64,000 bases of DNA from Smallanthus sonchifolius. Its lineage: Eukaryota > Streptophyta > Magnoliopsida > Asterales > Asteraceae. Under the pieces are notes generated by a model. The model did not search any database and had not been told where the DNA came from. It saw only the letters and a list, made by a program, of their open reading frames with translations. The stretch covers positions 12,099,272 through 12,163,271 of the forward strand of contig CM042038.1 in NCBI GenBank assembly GCA_023525975.1, given 5' to 3'. A program made the position numbers and the translations under genes. This document shows, piece by piece, positions 25,610 to 37,485 of the stretch (positions within the stretch are counted from its first letter, which is position 1; every line of letters begins with the position of its first letter).

Positions 25610-27131
25610 CTATGTTTTTTTACAATACTTTCTCAATATCTCACTTTCTTCTGCCTTGGTGGCAAACCTTCCCCTGATCCTTGGTTGACTGTCTGCCAAT
25701 GCCTTCCTGCATGCATACTGAACAAAAAGTCAAAATCAAGACAAACCCATATGCCAATTTTGACTAGTTAGCCTGCACCATGGCTCAATGGCTAATAATG
25801 ATGATGAAGCCATGAAGAAAGCCTAAGATTAGTTGTTTTGATAAATGAATACCTTAATTTTTCTACCAAAATTCCTCTTTGTCTTCTTGTTCCTGTATCT
25901 TGAAAGCTTCTGCCATCGGTCTTCAATGATGTGGTCACTCATCAACTGCGGTTGCCCAAGAGACGAACGTCTATAGCTTCCATTTCTATTAGCAAGAGCC
26001 TGTCGGTTTCATTTTGTTATTACTAATATTATACACTAGAATATACTTTCATGTTCGTCAAGGGAATCAACTTTACTTAAATCCAACCAATTATGTTGTC
26101 CTGTCATTCATATCAATAAGTTAGCAGGACAACATAATTTGCTAGATCTAATGTCATATATGAGTTAGCACGACAACATGATTTGCTGGATCTAATTCAA
26201 AGAACCACAAGATCCCAAGGAGCTAAATTGGGCGGGATGGGTCGGACAGGGTAACGGGTCAGAACGGGTTCTAAGCAAAATAAGTTCAGATTAAAACGGA
26301 TCACTTTAAAAAAGTGCCAGTTTGAGTATAGACCGAAATGGGCTCATCATATGTTAAACACTGAGCATAACACAAAATAAAAATAGAACCTTTATGTCTC
26401 CATCACTGAAGGCCCTTCGCATTCCATAAACATTTTCAAAGTCCAATTCAGTAACATCAAGAAAACCCGGTTCAATTTGAGTCCCATGAACCTGGTTCAA
26501 TGAATTTAGACAATCTGAGCTCATACTTTTTCCAGGAGGATGAACATTTTCTTTCACAGTTGAGCTTTCATTTGTGAATTTATAATTCAAAACCTCTGAA
26601 AGTGGTGAAATTTCAGTTTCTGCTTCTTTTTCCAAGATTTCTTTGAAAACATTGCTCAGAAATTCATCATTTAGTTCTGAAATTACAGGCTGCTCCATCA
26701 TCAGTTCTGATGCCTTGAAAAGATCCCCTTCACCACCAACATCATAATCTGATATATTACAGCTCTGAACCATGCTACCCTGAATTTATTTTTTATAAAG
26801 CATTAATCTTTGAACAATCAAGAACATGGGTTTTATAATTTCAGTTAAAAACTAGTCATAACTCCACCTATTTTTCTAAAATTCGGTTTAAAACCAAAAG
26901 GAGTTCCTGTTTTCATGAAGCAATTTTGCTGATTGCTTCAAGAAATTTGACCTAAGTTTCATTTCAGTTCAAGATTTGCAAAAACTTTGATTCTGAAAAG
27001 CTAAAAGTGGTGAAAGTGGAAATTACCAAGTAAGCATTGGAATTGTGTGAGTTAGAGAGATCATAAAATTGTTGAAGATCAGATGAGGAACTCTGGAAAT
27101 TAGGGAAGATTAAGCCAGTCTCTGCATACAT
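25610..27131 (-). CDS. CCT-domain protein (ASML2/At5g53420-like), 4 exons
   Basis: Exons on the minus strand: 27131-27027, 26779-26390, 25999-25853 and 25717-25610, all with GT-AG introns in phase 0, giving 249 codons plus stop. The start MYAETGLIFPNFQ is typical of the small CCT-only group. A conserved MRRAFSDGDIK string ends exon 2 (about residues 155-165). The CCT domain is at about 196-238, with SRYRNKKTKRNFGRKIKYAC and SQPRIRGRFAT visible. CCT domains bind DNA or NF-Y subunits in the nucleus. No B-box zinc fingers precede it, so it is not a CONSTANS-type protein. Residues 36-150 are acidic and low in conservation, a possible activation region. The Arabidopsis comparison is from memory. 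Its targets are unknown. Confidence 0.9.
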
Positions 27132-27298
27132 TTTTTTTTTCTTTGAAGAGAAACCCTTTTCTTATTGTTATTGTGCTTCAAAAAAGTTTGAAACTTCAAA
27201 GTAAAAGAGTACCCCAAATTGGCTTTTAGTAGAAGCAAAAATAACTTAGCAAGTCCTTTTCACATTAAGCAAACCGAATAATACGTATAAGTTCCACT

Positions 27299-28376
27299 AA
27301 TAAGTGATTTTTTGATAATAAACGTTAAGAAGTGGGTCAAACGAACTCTGATTGAGCTCATTCCTTCGACGTTTGAACCGTCTCATCGAACTCTAATCCG
27401 GACCTAAAACCTAAACCCCTCCACCCGCACCCCCAAAAACCTAAACCTCTCCTCCAACCCCACCCCACCCCAACCCAACCCAAAAAGCCTAAAACCACCA
27501 CCCCTACCCCCCAAAAACCTAAACCCCCCCACCCAGGGGCGGCCCTAAGGGGGGAGGGGAGGGCGACCGTCCGGAGCCCGGTCTCCTAAGGGGCCCATAG
27601 TTTTTTTTTTAAATTACTTGAGTTTGACCCTTTAGATTGTCTCCACCAGTTACATATTTCATTTTTAGAATATTACAAAAACTTGAGTTAGATGGATTGG
27701 TTTTAAATTACCTATTAATGCTCTTCCACTTAAGGAGGTTGTAGGTTTGATTCCTGCAACCCTCCTTTTTATTTTTCTTCTTTTTAAAATAGATCATTGC
27801 TAACCCTGACTTTGCGAAAATGACATAACTTTGTAATTATTAATCTGACACCCCTAACTTTACGAAAATAACTAACCCCTAACTTTATAAATTGGTAATT
27901 TGACACTTCGAAAATTAAAAAAGCCCACTAGATTTTTAAACTTATTAAAAAATAACAAAATAATCATCATTCGTTTGTTATAGTTTTTTATTATGTCATT
28001 ATGATTTTATATTATGGGGCCCGTTTTTTTTAAATGTCTCGGGCCCAAAACATTTTGAGGAATCTCAGGACCGGCCCTGCCCCCACCCCGCCACCCTAAA
28101 AACCTAAACCCACCCCTAAAAACCTAAACCCCCACCCCCGCCTCCCAAAAAAACCTAAACCATAAAATCTGAACCCTAAAAGCTAAACCTTAAGGATAAA
28201 CCATAAGGCTAAAACCATAAAATTCAAACGTAAAATCTAAACCCTAAAAGCTAAGATGGTAGAGTTCGACGAGATGGTTCCAACGCCGCTAAAATGAACT
28301 CAATCGGAGTTCGTTTGATATCGTTTCTAAGCGTTTTGATCATTTCTTATATTTTTAGCGAAAACCTACTTCTTAT
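27299..28376. mobile_element. Foldback element with telomere-like CCTAAA core
   Basis: The arms at about 27299-27402 and 28258-28376 are inverted copies. Shared strings are TCAAACGAACTC(T/C)GATTGAG and TTGAACC(G/A)TCTC(A/G)TCGAACTCTA. The core is a degenerate C-rich array of AAACCTAAACC and CCCTAAA units. A 546-bp hAT element has split this core. Without it the element is about 0.53 kb. No target duplication was confirmed. Confidence 0.6.
27534..28079. mobile_element. hAT MITE, CAGGGGCGG family, copy 1
   Basis: Terminal inverted repeats CAGGGGCGGCCCT and CAGGGCCGGTCCT (read inwards) enclose 546 bp. The flanking 8-bp duplication CCCCCACC is perfect (27526-27533 and 28080-28087), although the C-rich site makes a chance match more likely than usual. 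The interior shares ATTATGGGGCCC, TTTATAAATTGG-like and CCCACTAGATTTT strings with copy 2 at 38070. It is non-coding. Confidence 0.8.
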
Positions 28377-29900
28377 TTGATCCCCTCATATAATATAACC
28401 AGAACCAGTAGAATTAGTAAATAACACCACTACACAACACAAAAGACAGCAGGTGGTTAAAGAGGAAAAGATTTACCCTGAAGAGACCCTTCTTTGAACT
28501 CATAGGATTAAGGGATGAAAAACCAAAGTACAATTATCTTTTACAAGATTATCTTTGTAACTTTATAGAAACATGAATTTACAATATTAACTAGTGGGTG
28601 ATTCGTGGTGGGCCGATTTTAAATAAAACTTGGAGTAAAGTGTCATTTTAATCCCTGTGGTTTAGTCTTTCATATAAAAAACCTTATATGTAAACTTAGC
28701 AAAAGTATGCACGTCGTAATGGTATGTTCGGAAGGTAAGAGCGCTATTGTGAAAATAAACATAGAGGGTATTCACGGCCTAAGTGGCCAACGTTAGCCAA
28801 AAAGACTCAGATGGTTAAAAATTCTAAAACTCGAGCCATGGTTTAAGAAAAAACGAGAATTGGTACTCAAATGGTTAAACTGTGTAAACCTTAGGGACGA
28901 AAAACGAAATTAACTCATAATATTATATTATTATTGTCACTACCTTTCACGGATTTACCATTTTGTATACCTCTACGTTTATTTTTACAACAACGTAATG
29001 TTCTCTTATATCCCGAACATACCAATACGACGTGCGTATGGTAATACCCACAAGAGATACAACGACTATATCTCATACCAGGTATCGTAACATGATTGGC
29101 AAGATAGGGACAATCCTTATTCGGATGACCCTTCAACAATAAACTTATTAATATCAACCATCGCATATAGATATATTTTCACCAAACCATATGCACGCAT
29201 TCGATACACACATACTATGATATTTCACTCGTTCTCTCGCTACTTTCATACTACTAAATATTTATTCTCATTCGAAGTCCAGTCATAAATTTCTCCCCAT
29301 GACAAGACTAAAGTTCTTTGTTTTAGAACATTCAACGTTACAGATAAAGATTGTTCTAACACACATACAAATACTAACACATATGTGGAAAATAGAAAAT
29401 AGAAAACAATATAATGAATCCTAATCTTTCATTTATTTTAATATTAAACCGAGTTAAGGGTAAAAATGTTCAAATGAACCCATATAATTTTGATTCACAT
29501 ATGAACCAAACAAGATAAAAGTACTCTGATTTTTTACCATGTAGACTTTGGTCTTTTTATATTTTTTTTATGTTGCAAACCCAAATAACACTATTTCAAA
29601 TGTGAACTAAGTTAGCTCTTAAGTCTTAAATTCTACCTAATTAACCAGAGTAATTAGATTAAGATTGATGAATGAACGTTATAATACAATATTACTACAC
29701 GTCCTAATTACTAGTGTAAAATTATTGCTTAATGCCATGGTGTTTTTAGTTTTGATATTGTTATGCATCAAGCTATTATTGTTGCTTTCACTAAAGCTAG
29801 TCTAAGATCCTTATTCATTAGTTACCACCAAAACCATCAACAGTAATGAGTTTTATCGGCAATCTTTTCTTTAGTTTTTGTAAAATCCTTACACTAACAA
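28377..29900. other. Intergenic AT-rich DNA
   Basis: No gene. Near 28630-28660 is a lone end resembling the foldback element at 15062 (GAGTAAAGTG, then CCCTGTGGTTTAG). A cysteine-rich 83-codon minus-strand frame at 28915-29166 matches nothing I recognise. The rest is featureless AT-rich sequence. Confidence 0.35.
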
Positions 29901-29907
29901 AAATCGG

Positions 29908-30015
29908 GGTTGGCGACCCAATGGTAGAGGAAAATTCTCTAGAAACATCAAGGTTTGAGAAAATCATGGGTTCGAGTCCCACTCCCAACATAAATTAAGA
30001 AATTTCCCTTTAAAA
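29908..30015 (+). mobile_element. tRNA-like SINE remnant
   Basis: The A-box-like GGTTGGCGACCCAATGGTAG is followed about 45 bp later by a perfect B-box GGGTTCGAGTCCC and an A-run near 30010. The size is about 108 bp. No target duplication was recognised, so this may be a truncated SINE. It is not a functional tRNA, as no cloverleaf is evident. Confidence 0.4.
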
Positions 30016-30489
30016 AAAATATAAGATTAGAATCCAAAAGACTTTTCAGTAGAAAATAAAAGTTTAAAGAAAAAATTAAAAATTGAAGGGAATTTATAAA
30101 CTAGAAAATGTCAAATATTGTATGTTCCTGATGGGTTGATGGAAAATAAAAGATCTATTATTCCTTGTATTTGTAACGTGGAACTAAAATTCATTTATAG
30201 AATAATTAAAGCATTACATTTTGTCGTTTTTTAGAAGTGGAGGGAATTATAACATTTTACTTCATGGGAAGCCTATAATGGGACAAAAAAAAATTTTCCT
30301 TTTCTGTTTTCTTTTAATTACTTCTAATTTAACGTTAAAATATTAATAAAATTAAGTGATTGTATAAAAATAATAACTTTTGTAAACCACAAGGTTATAA
30401 ATGAAAAAAATAATTTTTTTAAAAAGAAACTGTTAAAAATGACTAGATCATATGGATGAAAATGCCAGTTTGCTCTTTTAGTAAAAAAA

Positions 30490-31327
30490 GGGGGAAAAAT
30501 CATAGAATAGTAACCAAGTTTGAGAAGTGTTCTAATTAAGTCACTCTAACTTTTTTTATACCTCAAAAATCACTTAACTTTTAACTTGTGTTTCAATCTT
30601 GTGAAAAATGAAATCTTTTATAGGTTAGTGATGATGTGTCATGTTTTTTTTATTTTTTTTAGTTAAATAAAATATGACATGGAAATTAAAAGTGATTAGG
30701 TGGCTTTTAACTTATAAAAAATATATAAAAAAGCCATAATATTTGAAAGGGAAAAAGAATCTTAAATTGAAAAAAGAACGATAATCATTATATATTTTTT
30801 TATTTTTTATTAAAAAATAAAAAATCAATAGAATTCATAATTGAAACAAGCAACTAAAGGTGGGATTAGATTTTATTTTGAATTTTATTTTTTTATGTAA
30901 AAGAAATAAAAACCATTCTGATGTAATCCAAAATTACGTCTAAGAAAATGGCATAACCAACGCCACTTATGCATTTTTCGAGTTCAACAAAGAAATGGGT
31001 ATAACCAAAATAAAAAAAATTCCAGCATCAAAATAGAAATAAATAACAGGCATTCTTTAGTTTTTGTCAACATTAAAACAAGAAAAAAAGGTTGAAACTA
31101 ATATTTTTCTTGTAAGTTAAAAGTCACATAATCACTTTTAATTTCCATGTCATATTGTATTTAATTAAAAAAAACATGACACGTCATCACTAACCTATAA
31201 AAGATTCTATTTTTCACAAGATTGGAACACAATTTGAAAGTTAAGTGGTTTTTGAGATGCAAAAAAAGTTAGAGTGACTTAATTGGAGCACTTATCAAAC
31301 TTGGTTACTATTCTATGATTTTTTCCC
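30490..31327. mobile_element. Foldback MITE with long inverted repeats (838 bp)
   Basis: Arms of about 225 bp (30490-30715 and about 31100-31327) are roughly 90% identical as inverted copies, beginning GGGAAAAATCATAGAATAG. The loop is about 380 bp of AT-rich DNA. The flanking 8-bp direct repeat TAAAAAAA (30482-30489 and 31328-31335) is perfect but low in complexity. Mutator- or hAT-like origin is undecided. A shorter possible relative lies at about 37633-37800. Confidence 0.7.
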
Positions 31328-31335
31328 TAAAAAAA

Positions 31336-32456
31336 TATACACTTTTTAACTCCAAAGAAAGTGAATACAAAGAAGAGCAAACTATAATCCTTAGATTCAT
31401 AAAATAGCTACTATTTTGTGTTTAATTATTTTAGTAACAATATGATATATGACACATATTCGTTTAATCCATAACTAATTTTAAATAGAAAACTTCAAGA
31501 ATTATATTGATACTTATGCTTATTATTTTAAAGGTGATATATAAGACAGTTATGTAATCATATAATCGATTCTGTTTCTCTCTCCCCTTCTTCATCTGTC
31601 ATGCACTAAATACAAGTATTTATATGATTCTTTTAATTCTCTCTTTAAATTGATTTTGTATCTAACCTTTTAATTGATGTGGTTTCTCCTTTGTTGTGAA
31701 GGGTTCTAATTATACCCTTCAATTGGAATTGTGTTTGGTATTGATTGATTGCCATGATGTTCCCATTTTTGGAATTGTGCCCCTCAACTATCTCCGATCC
31801 CTTTTTTGTATTATTACCATGATGAAATAAGATATAAAGTGCCAACTTTGTTTGACTTATAACTTGTAGCGGGTCCATGGAAGGCATGAAATATATATTT
31901 AACAAAGAATATTGTCATTTTTTTAATTATACTATTGACTAATTATGTAGTTATATTCTAGTGATACAACTAGTTATGTTTTTCTTACTTTTAATTAAAA
32001 AAAATTAATCAACTATTGGATTTTCTGTTCAAATGTATAACTACAGATATATAAATCAAAAATAGTTTTTTCATGCATTTTGACAACTTTCAATAAGATA
32101 TTATATAGATTTACTCACCCGTCTCAAAATAAATGTGTGATAGGTTGACGACGACGAGGAAGAAGAAAGGGGCGAGGGTTTTTATTATAATTATATCGGT
32201 TTTGTCTTCTTTATTAACCATGATACACTTATACAAAACTGGGTCATTTCTTACGCAAAATTTCTTTGAAAATACGTAGGAAACGACGTTTTCCCACGCA
32301 TTGTTGGAAAATTCCAATGCGTTTTCGAGGATTTTTTGGGTGGTCGGTATACTGTTGCTAAATTAAGATCTTTTGCCACATACATATTTTGTCGGAAATT
32401 CCGTTGTGTTTTTTTTCGTATGGAAATTTTTGTAGAAAACTTTTTTTTTCTTTTTC
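31336..32456. other. Intergenic DNA up to a CACTA end
   Basis: No gene. The right third (about 32100-32456) probably belongs to the CACTA-type element whose end is at 32466: it has subterminal inverted strings such as GGAAAATTCC and ACGACGTT. The left end of that element was not found. Confidence 0.35.
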
Positions 32457-32466
32457 CTTGTAGTGA
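32457..32466 (-). mobile_element. CACTA (En/Spm-type) terminus
   Basis: Read on the minus strand this is CACTACAAGGAAAAAG, the classic terminal inverted repeat of CACTA transposons, with the body extending to lower coordinates. The matching end on the left is not visible, so the element is truncated or diverged. No transposase is encoded here. Confidence 0.5.
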
Positions 32467-32560
32467 TTAAGTCCTTTCATACGACTTAACAAACATATTA
32501 AATGCTCGTTAGTGTTATAAACCAAATATGCTAGTGTGACGATCAACTTAGACCAAATTT

Positions 32561-32897
32561 GCCAAAGAGGTTGTGGTGTAGTGGTTGAGGTGAGGTCTGA
32601 AGTCCCAAGGGAACCGGGTTCAATCCCTGCCACCACAATTAATTTCTGAGGCATGCAAATGAGGCCTAGTTCTTAGGCTGATGCACAGGGTTTTACCCAC
32701 GCCGATCCAGGGTACGAGCCTCGGCTCTCCCTCAAGCCCGGAAGATGCCGTATTGGGTGGGATTTTTCCTCGGATGCTCTCCAACTCTGACGCCAAGTGG
32801 GCCCGGTTAAGACAACATATTGGCCGGAGTTGGACGAGGCTCTCCCATGTGATGGGGGGGGTGCGACGTCACAACATTCAATGTTCGGCGTTCAAAA
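32561..32897 (+). mobile_element. tRNA-derived SINE with 16-bp target duplication
   Basis: The A-box GTGGTGTAGTGGTTGAGG and the B-box CCGGGTTCAATCCCTGCC head a 337-bp unit whose body is GC-rich and non-coding. It is flanked by the 16-bp direct repeat AACTTAGACCAAATTT at 32545-32560 and 32898-32913. It ends in a short A-run (TTCAAAA). Size, promoter boxes and long duplication fit a full-length SINE. It landed next to the CACTA end. Confidence 0.85.
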
Positions 32898-33559
32898 AAC
32901 TTAGACCAAATTTATAATTTTTTAAAATAAAATCAAATATGTAATCTAAACTTACCTAAGTGATTATCTATAAATTTAACTATATAATTTAACAAGTGCA
33001 TAATTTTCTAATAAGAGTGTTTAAATTTTCATTTAGTGATTTTGTAATTGTCAAACTATGAACTTAGGTTAGAAAGTTGCTCATGATCTTCTGGCTTAGT
33101 GGAATCAACTGGTGTGAATAAGAGCTTTGAAATAAATAAATAATTACAAAAACAGGGTAGAAGAAGAGAGTGTGGTTGAGGATTCATATTCAATACGGGT
33201 CACTTAAAACAAATTTCAAGTCAACAAAAAAAATCATTTGTTTCCCAACGTACAACAGCCGAAGCAGTGTGTAGTGCCGTGAAAGACCTAGCGCCCGAAA
33301 GAATACATTGAGAGAAGAAGAGTAGGAATAAATATAAGCTTTGTTGGTATGTGGTTGGATTTCTTGGATGTCTCTCAACCAAGGAGAACATTGATATGTT
33401 TAGGGGAAACAAAGTCGAAACAATTCAAAAAGAATTCAAACAAAAATACTTTGAATTAAATGTCTTCAACGTATTTTATTATGTTGTTTTAATTCTTCAA
33501 CTTGTAACTGACTTTCTTTCAAGATTCTGTGTAACTGAAGCTGTGTAACTGATCTTGTT

Positions 33560-33790
33560 ACACAGGAATATCTGGTCAGCATGACCAGATTTCCTTCTCC
33601 TGGGTAGATTAGCTCTTCTGAGTGAACTGATCATGCTGATCAAATTTCCTTATCCAGAGTAGAATGACTTTCCTGAGTGAACTGGTCATACTGACCATGT
33701 ATTCTCCTCGACAGTAAATTGGCTCTCCTGGGTAAACTGGTCATGTGGACTAGGTTTCCTCATTCAGAGTAGTTTAGTTTTTCTCTCATG
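33560..33790. repeat. Degenerate tandem repeat, about 65-bp unit
   Basis: About four diverged units share AACTGGTCATGCTGACCA, then TTTCCT, then CCTGGGTAGA and GAGTGAACT. The TGGTCA..TGACCA part is itself palindromic in several units. It may be part of a decayed LTR, but no LTR ends were recognised. Confidence 0.55.
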
Positions 33791-34228
33791 AGTGAATTGA
33801 GCCATCTGACTTTGCACTAGCCTTCAAAAATACTAAGGCGGCTCTCAAGTACCAAGTCCCACTAATGTTTGCCTTAAAGAAAACAAGTTCCTTAGGATGT
33901 TCCCACTAATATACCACTCCAAGATTGGACCCCCACTATGTGGGACAAGTTTCCACACTCTTCCTTACGGTTTTCGTAACTTTACACAAATCAAAACACC
34001 AAATTTTAAGTATCGATATCTCATTCATCTTAGCTATGTTTTGAACGCGATTTTGTACTTTGCGAAGCCCTCACTACATAGAACATAAAACCAGAAAGAA
34101 ACAGCAAAAAAAAAACATCGTTTGCATATATTTATTTCTGTTTAAAGTTGACAAAAAAAAATCATTTTTGTAACTTAAAAACCATATGTTTTCATCCAAA
34201 ATTTCTAACATTATTTACTCTATTTTAG

Positions 34229-34229
<1 letters not shown>

Positions 34230-34274
<45 letters not shown>
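34230..34274. repeat. (TA)n microsatellite
   Basis: An uninterrupted alternating TA run of about 22 units. It is likely polymorphic. Confidence 0.9.
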
Positions 34275-34277
<3 letters not shown>

Positions 34278-35929
34278 CATTTTCATCTAACATTGTTTTC
34301 ATTTCAGATTCTGTTTTCTTCCCTTTTTTTCACTAAACAATCGACCAAAGGAGTCAACCACTTGCCACAATTATTCTTTTTGAACCTTTGTACTACCACT
34401 TTGTAGTTTGTACTACTAACAAAATAGATGACAAAATGTTGTAACATTTCCTTATAATCTGTCGTATCATCTTGGGACCGCATGTTTGCGGCTTATAATT
34501 ACATACGGGTTCATTCGAGCAACATCTATTTATTGTCTTAATCGGGCTTGTTTGGCCTTCTACGCCTATGACTTATTGAATAAGTTAAATAGCCTTATTT
34601 GTTTTGTTAAATTTGAAAATGGAATTTCAAAGAACAATGTGTTTGTTAGTCAATAATAGAAACTAGAATTAGAATAAGTTTTTATCAATTCTTTGAAGTA
34701 AAGGAATTCAACATTCCTTTATTTAAGTATTGAAATCTACCCTCCATCCATCACCACCGCCACTATCATCCATGTCGTCACCACCATCATCGTCGTTGCT
34801 GCTGCCAATGCTGTCTCAAACACTATTTACTTTCATTCTGATTCCATACACATCTTAATTTTATAAAAGTCCATTTTTTTTCAAATTTTAATTTCAGTTC
34901 ATTTAAATTCCAACTAATTCACATTCTAATTTCTTTGACAAATTCTGGTTCACTAAAAAAAATTATGTGAAATAAACTCTTACCGTTTGAAAATTTACAA
35001 CAACATAATCTCTAGACGTAAGAAAGAAGCATGTGTTTTCTCGATTTAACAACCATTTGATTAAACCATGTAACAATTTTAGTAGAATCAAACCGAAAAT
35101 TATGTACAACTAACAATGCATAAAGTACAAACACTGTGGAAGAGGAAGATGCAATCTTATTCCCCTTGGGAGCAAAATTACATAATCACAATAAATGAGT
35201 CATGAGTGCCGTGACTTTGCATTCTTTTGTAGACAATTTTGTGAGGATGTTATTGATGGTACATGCCACAATCAAACATTATGTGTTCCCACTTTGGTCA
35301 TGCTCTAAGGCAATTCATACTCGTTTCACGCACGCGTGATTTACGCTCTGTCACGTCATTGTCATATCGGCACAAGAACAATCATTTGACATAATTACTA
35401 AGCTACACAATGGTTTCACACACAACATTAATGAGTGATTTTTTTTTAATTTCATTTTGTTAATCTTTATAAGCAATTGATCCTTATTTAAAAAAAATAA
35501 ATTATTTATCATTTTAAATGTCGATCAAAACACGTTAAAAATCACTTACGTGACGAAAAGTAGTTTTTATTAAAACAACTTCGTTTTCGTTAAAATCTAT
35601 ACATTAATTTTTAGAAAAATAAAATAAACGAGACCGTGTATTTTATTTTTTTTAATAATTAGCAAGCATAAGTTATTAAAAGTAACAATTGAGTCTCACG
35701 CCTCCACTACGGACAAACTAATTCTAATTATGCCATTCAAAGTAACAATTGAGTCTCATTAGACACATCGTTCATGAACACATTACGTGAAATGTTAATT
35801 ATTTTGTATTAAGTTTAAATTAATATTTACTTGGGTTATGCGTCTTGAAAACCAAACCGGACATAGGATATTTTGAGTAACAATAATATGATATAAACTT
35901 ATTTGCTAATGTGATTTATATTATACTTT

Positions 35930-37485
35930 AATGGATTAGATTCAGATAAAAAGGATTTTAATTGTAAGAAGTGTGAGAAGTATTTAGGGCAATTAGATTA
36001 AGTTATAGAAAATATTTATTTGTTGAGATTAAATTATAGGAGAAAAAGTTGTTGGAATGGTATTTTAGTCTTGGCCACTTTTGTTGACTTTTTATCAAGT
36101 TCCCCCTCATTTTTAAACGGTCATAACTTTTACATACGACATTATTTTTTTAAAAAAATTACACCATAAAAACGAGCGTTTTTTATCTTTAAAACGAGTA
36201 TAATATCGTTATAAACAAAAACAAATTTTTTTTTACGTTTTTCAGCTCATTGTGTAATTAGTCAGGTTAATGTGTAATACAAGTTCATTGTGTAATACAA
36301 GTTCAATGTGTAATACAAGTTCATTGTGTAATACAAGTTCATTGTGTAATACCACGTCTGGTCATTGTGTAATACAAGTTCATTGTGTTATATGTATTTA
36401 TCATTGTGTTTTACGTTTTCCAGCTCATTGTGTAGTTAGTCAGGTCATTGTGTAATACAAGTTCAATTTGTAATACAAGTTCATTGTGTAATACCACGTC
36501 TGGTCATTGTGTAATACAAGTTCATTGTGTAATTAGTCAGGTCACTGTGTAATACACGTTCATTGTGTAATACAAGTTCATTTTGTGATACAAGTTCATT
36601 GTGTTATACAAGTTCAATGTGTAATACAAGTTCGTTTTGTTATATGTATTTATCATTGTGTTTTACGTTTTCCAGCTCATTGTGTAGTTAGTCAGGTCAC
36701 TGTGTATTACAAGTTCATCGTGTAATACAAGTTCATTTTGTAATACAAGTTCATTGTGTAATTAGTCAAGTCATTGTGTAATACAAGTTCATTTTGTAAT
36801 ACAAGTTCATTGTGTTATACAAGTTCAATGTGTAATACAAGTTCATTGTGTTATATGTATTTATCATTGTGTTTTACGTTTTCCAGCTCATTGGGTAGTT
36901 AGTCAGGTCATTGTGTAATACAAGTTAATCGTGTAATACAAGTTCATTGTGTAATACAAGTTTATTGTGTAATACAAGTTCATTGTGTAATACAAGTTCA
37001 TTATGTAATACCACGTCTGGTCATTGTGTAATACAAGTTCATTGTGTAATGCAAGTTTATTGTGTAATTAGTCAAGTCATTGTGTAATACAAGTTCATTG
37101 TGTAATTAGTCAGGTCATGTGTAATACAAGTTCATTGTGTCAAATATTTTTCATCATTGTGTTATATGTTTTCATCATTATGTTTTATATTTTCCAGCTC
37201 ATTGTGTAATTCGCTCATTATTTTGTAATTCGCTCAAATATGTCATGTCATTGTGTAATATCACTTTATTGTGTAATATCAGGTCTGATAATTGTGTAAT
37301 ATCAGATCTTGTATTACACATTCACATAGTGTATTACACATTGACCTAGTATATTAGTATATTACACATTGACCATTATGCATTCCCTTTAAAAATAATA
37401 AAATAACACATGTCAAGCTTAGAATCTTTCTTACCCTTCTTATTTTTAAAACCCTTTTTATTATAACCTAACTCATACTTTAATT
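35930..37485 (-). mobile_element. Repeat element with ATTACACAATGA minisatellite core, copy B
   Basis: This is the reverse-complement relative of copy A at 21705-22562, with both flanks alignable by eye at roughly 85%. The core (about 36244-37380) is more than twice as long as in copy A. It is built of AAGTTCATTGTGTAATAC units with recurring higher-order phrases (ATTAGTCAGGTCATTGTG and TATGTATTTATCATTGTG). The frames through it read as repetitive nonsense, and no protein is supported. Confidence 0.6.

Larger units (their letters stand above)
32914..35930. other. Intergenic DNA, simple and tandem repeats
   Basis: No supportable gene. It includes a degenerate tandem repeat at 33560-33790 and a (TA)n microsatellite at 34230-34274, listed separately. 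The short stretch 34735-34815 is a CAC/ATC-rich triplet run. The AGTAACAATTGAGTCTCA string occurs twice (about 35680 and 35740), a small direct duplication. Confidence 0.4.

Noticed and set aside
28915..29166. Cysteine-rich 83-codon minus-strand frame
   Set aside because: No recognised zinc-finger spacing or family, no splice partners and AT-rich surroundings; likely chance.
29908..29985. tRNA gene
   Set aside because: A- and B-like boxes are present but no cloverleaf with a paired acceptor stem is evident; better read as a SINE remnant.
36270..36455. 61-codon repetitive frame (CNTSS repeats)
   Set aside because: Pure translation of the minisatellite; the frame is lost in neighbouring units.
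36244..37380. CRISPR-like regular repeats
   Set aside because: Units are contiguous and degenerate without unique spacers, in a plant genome; this is a minisatellite core of a mobile unit.
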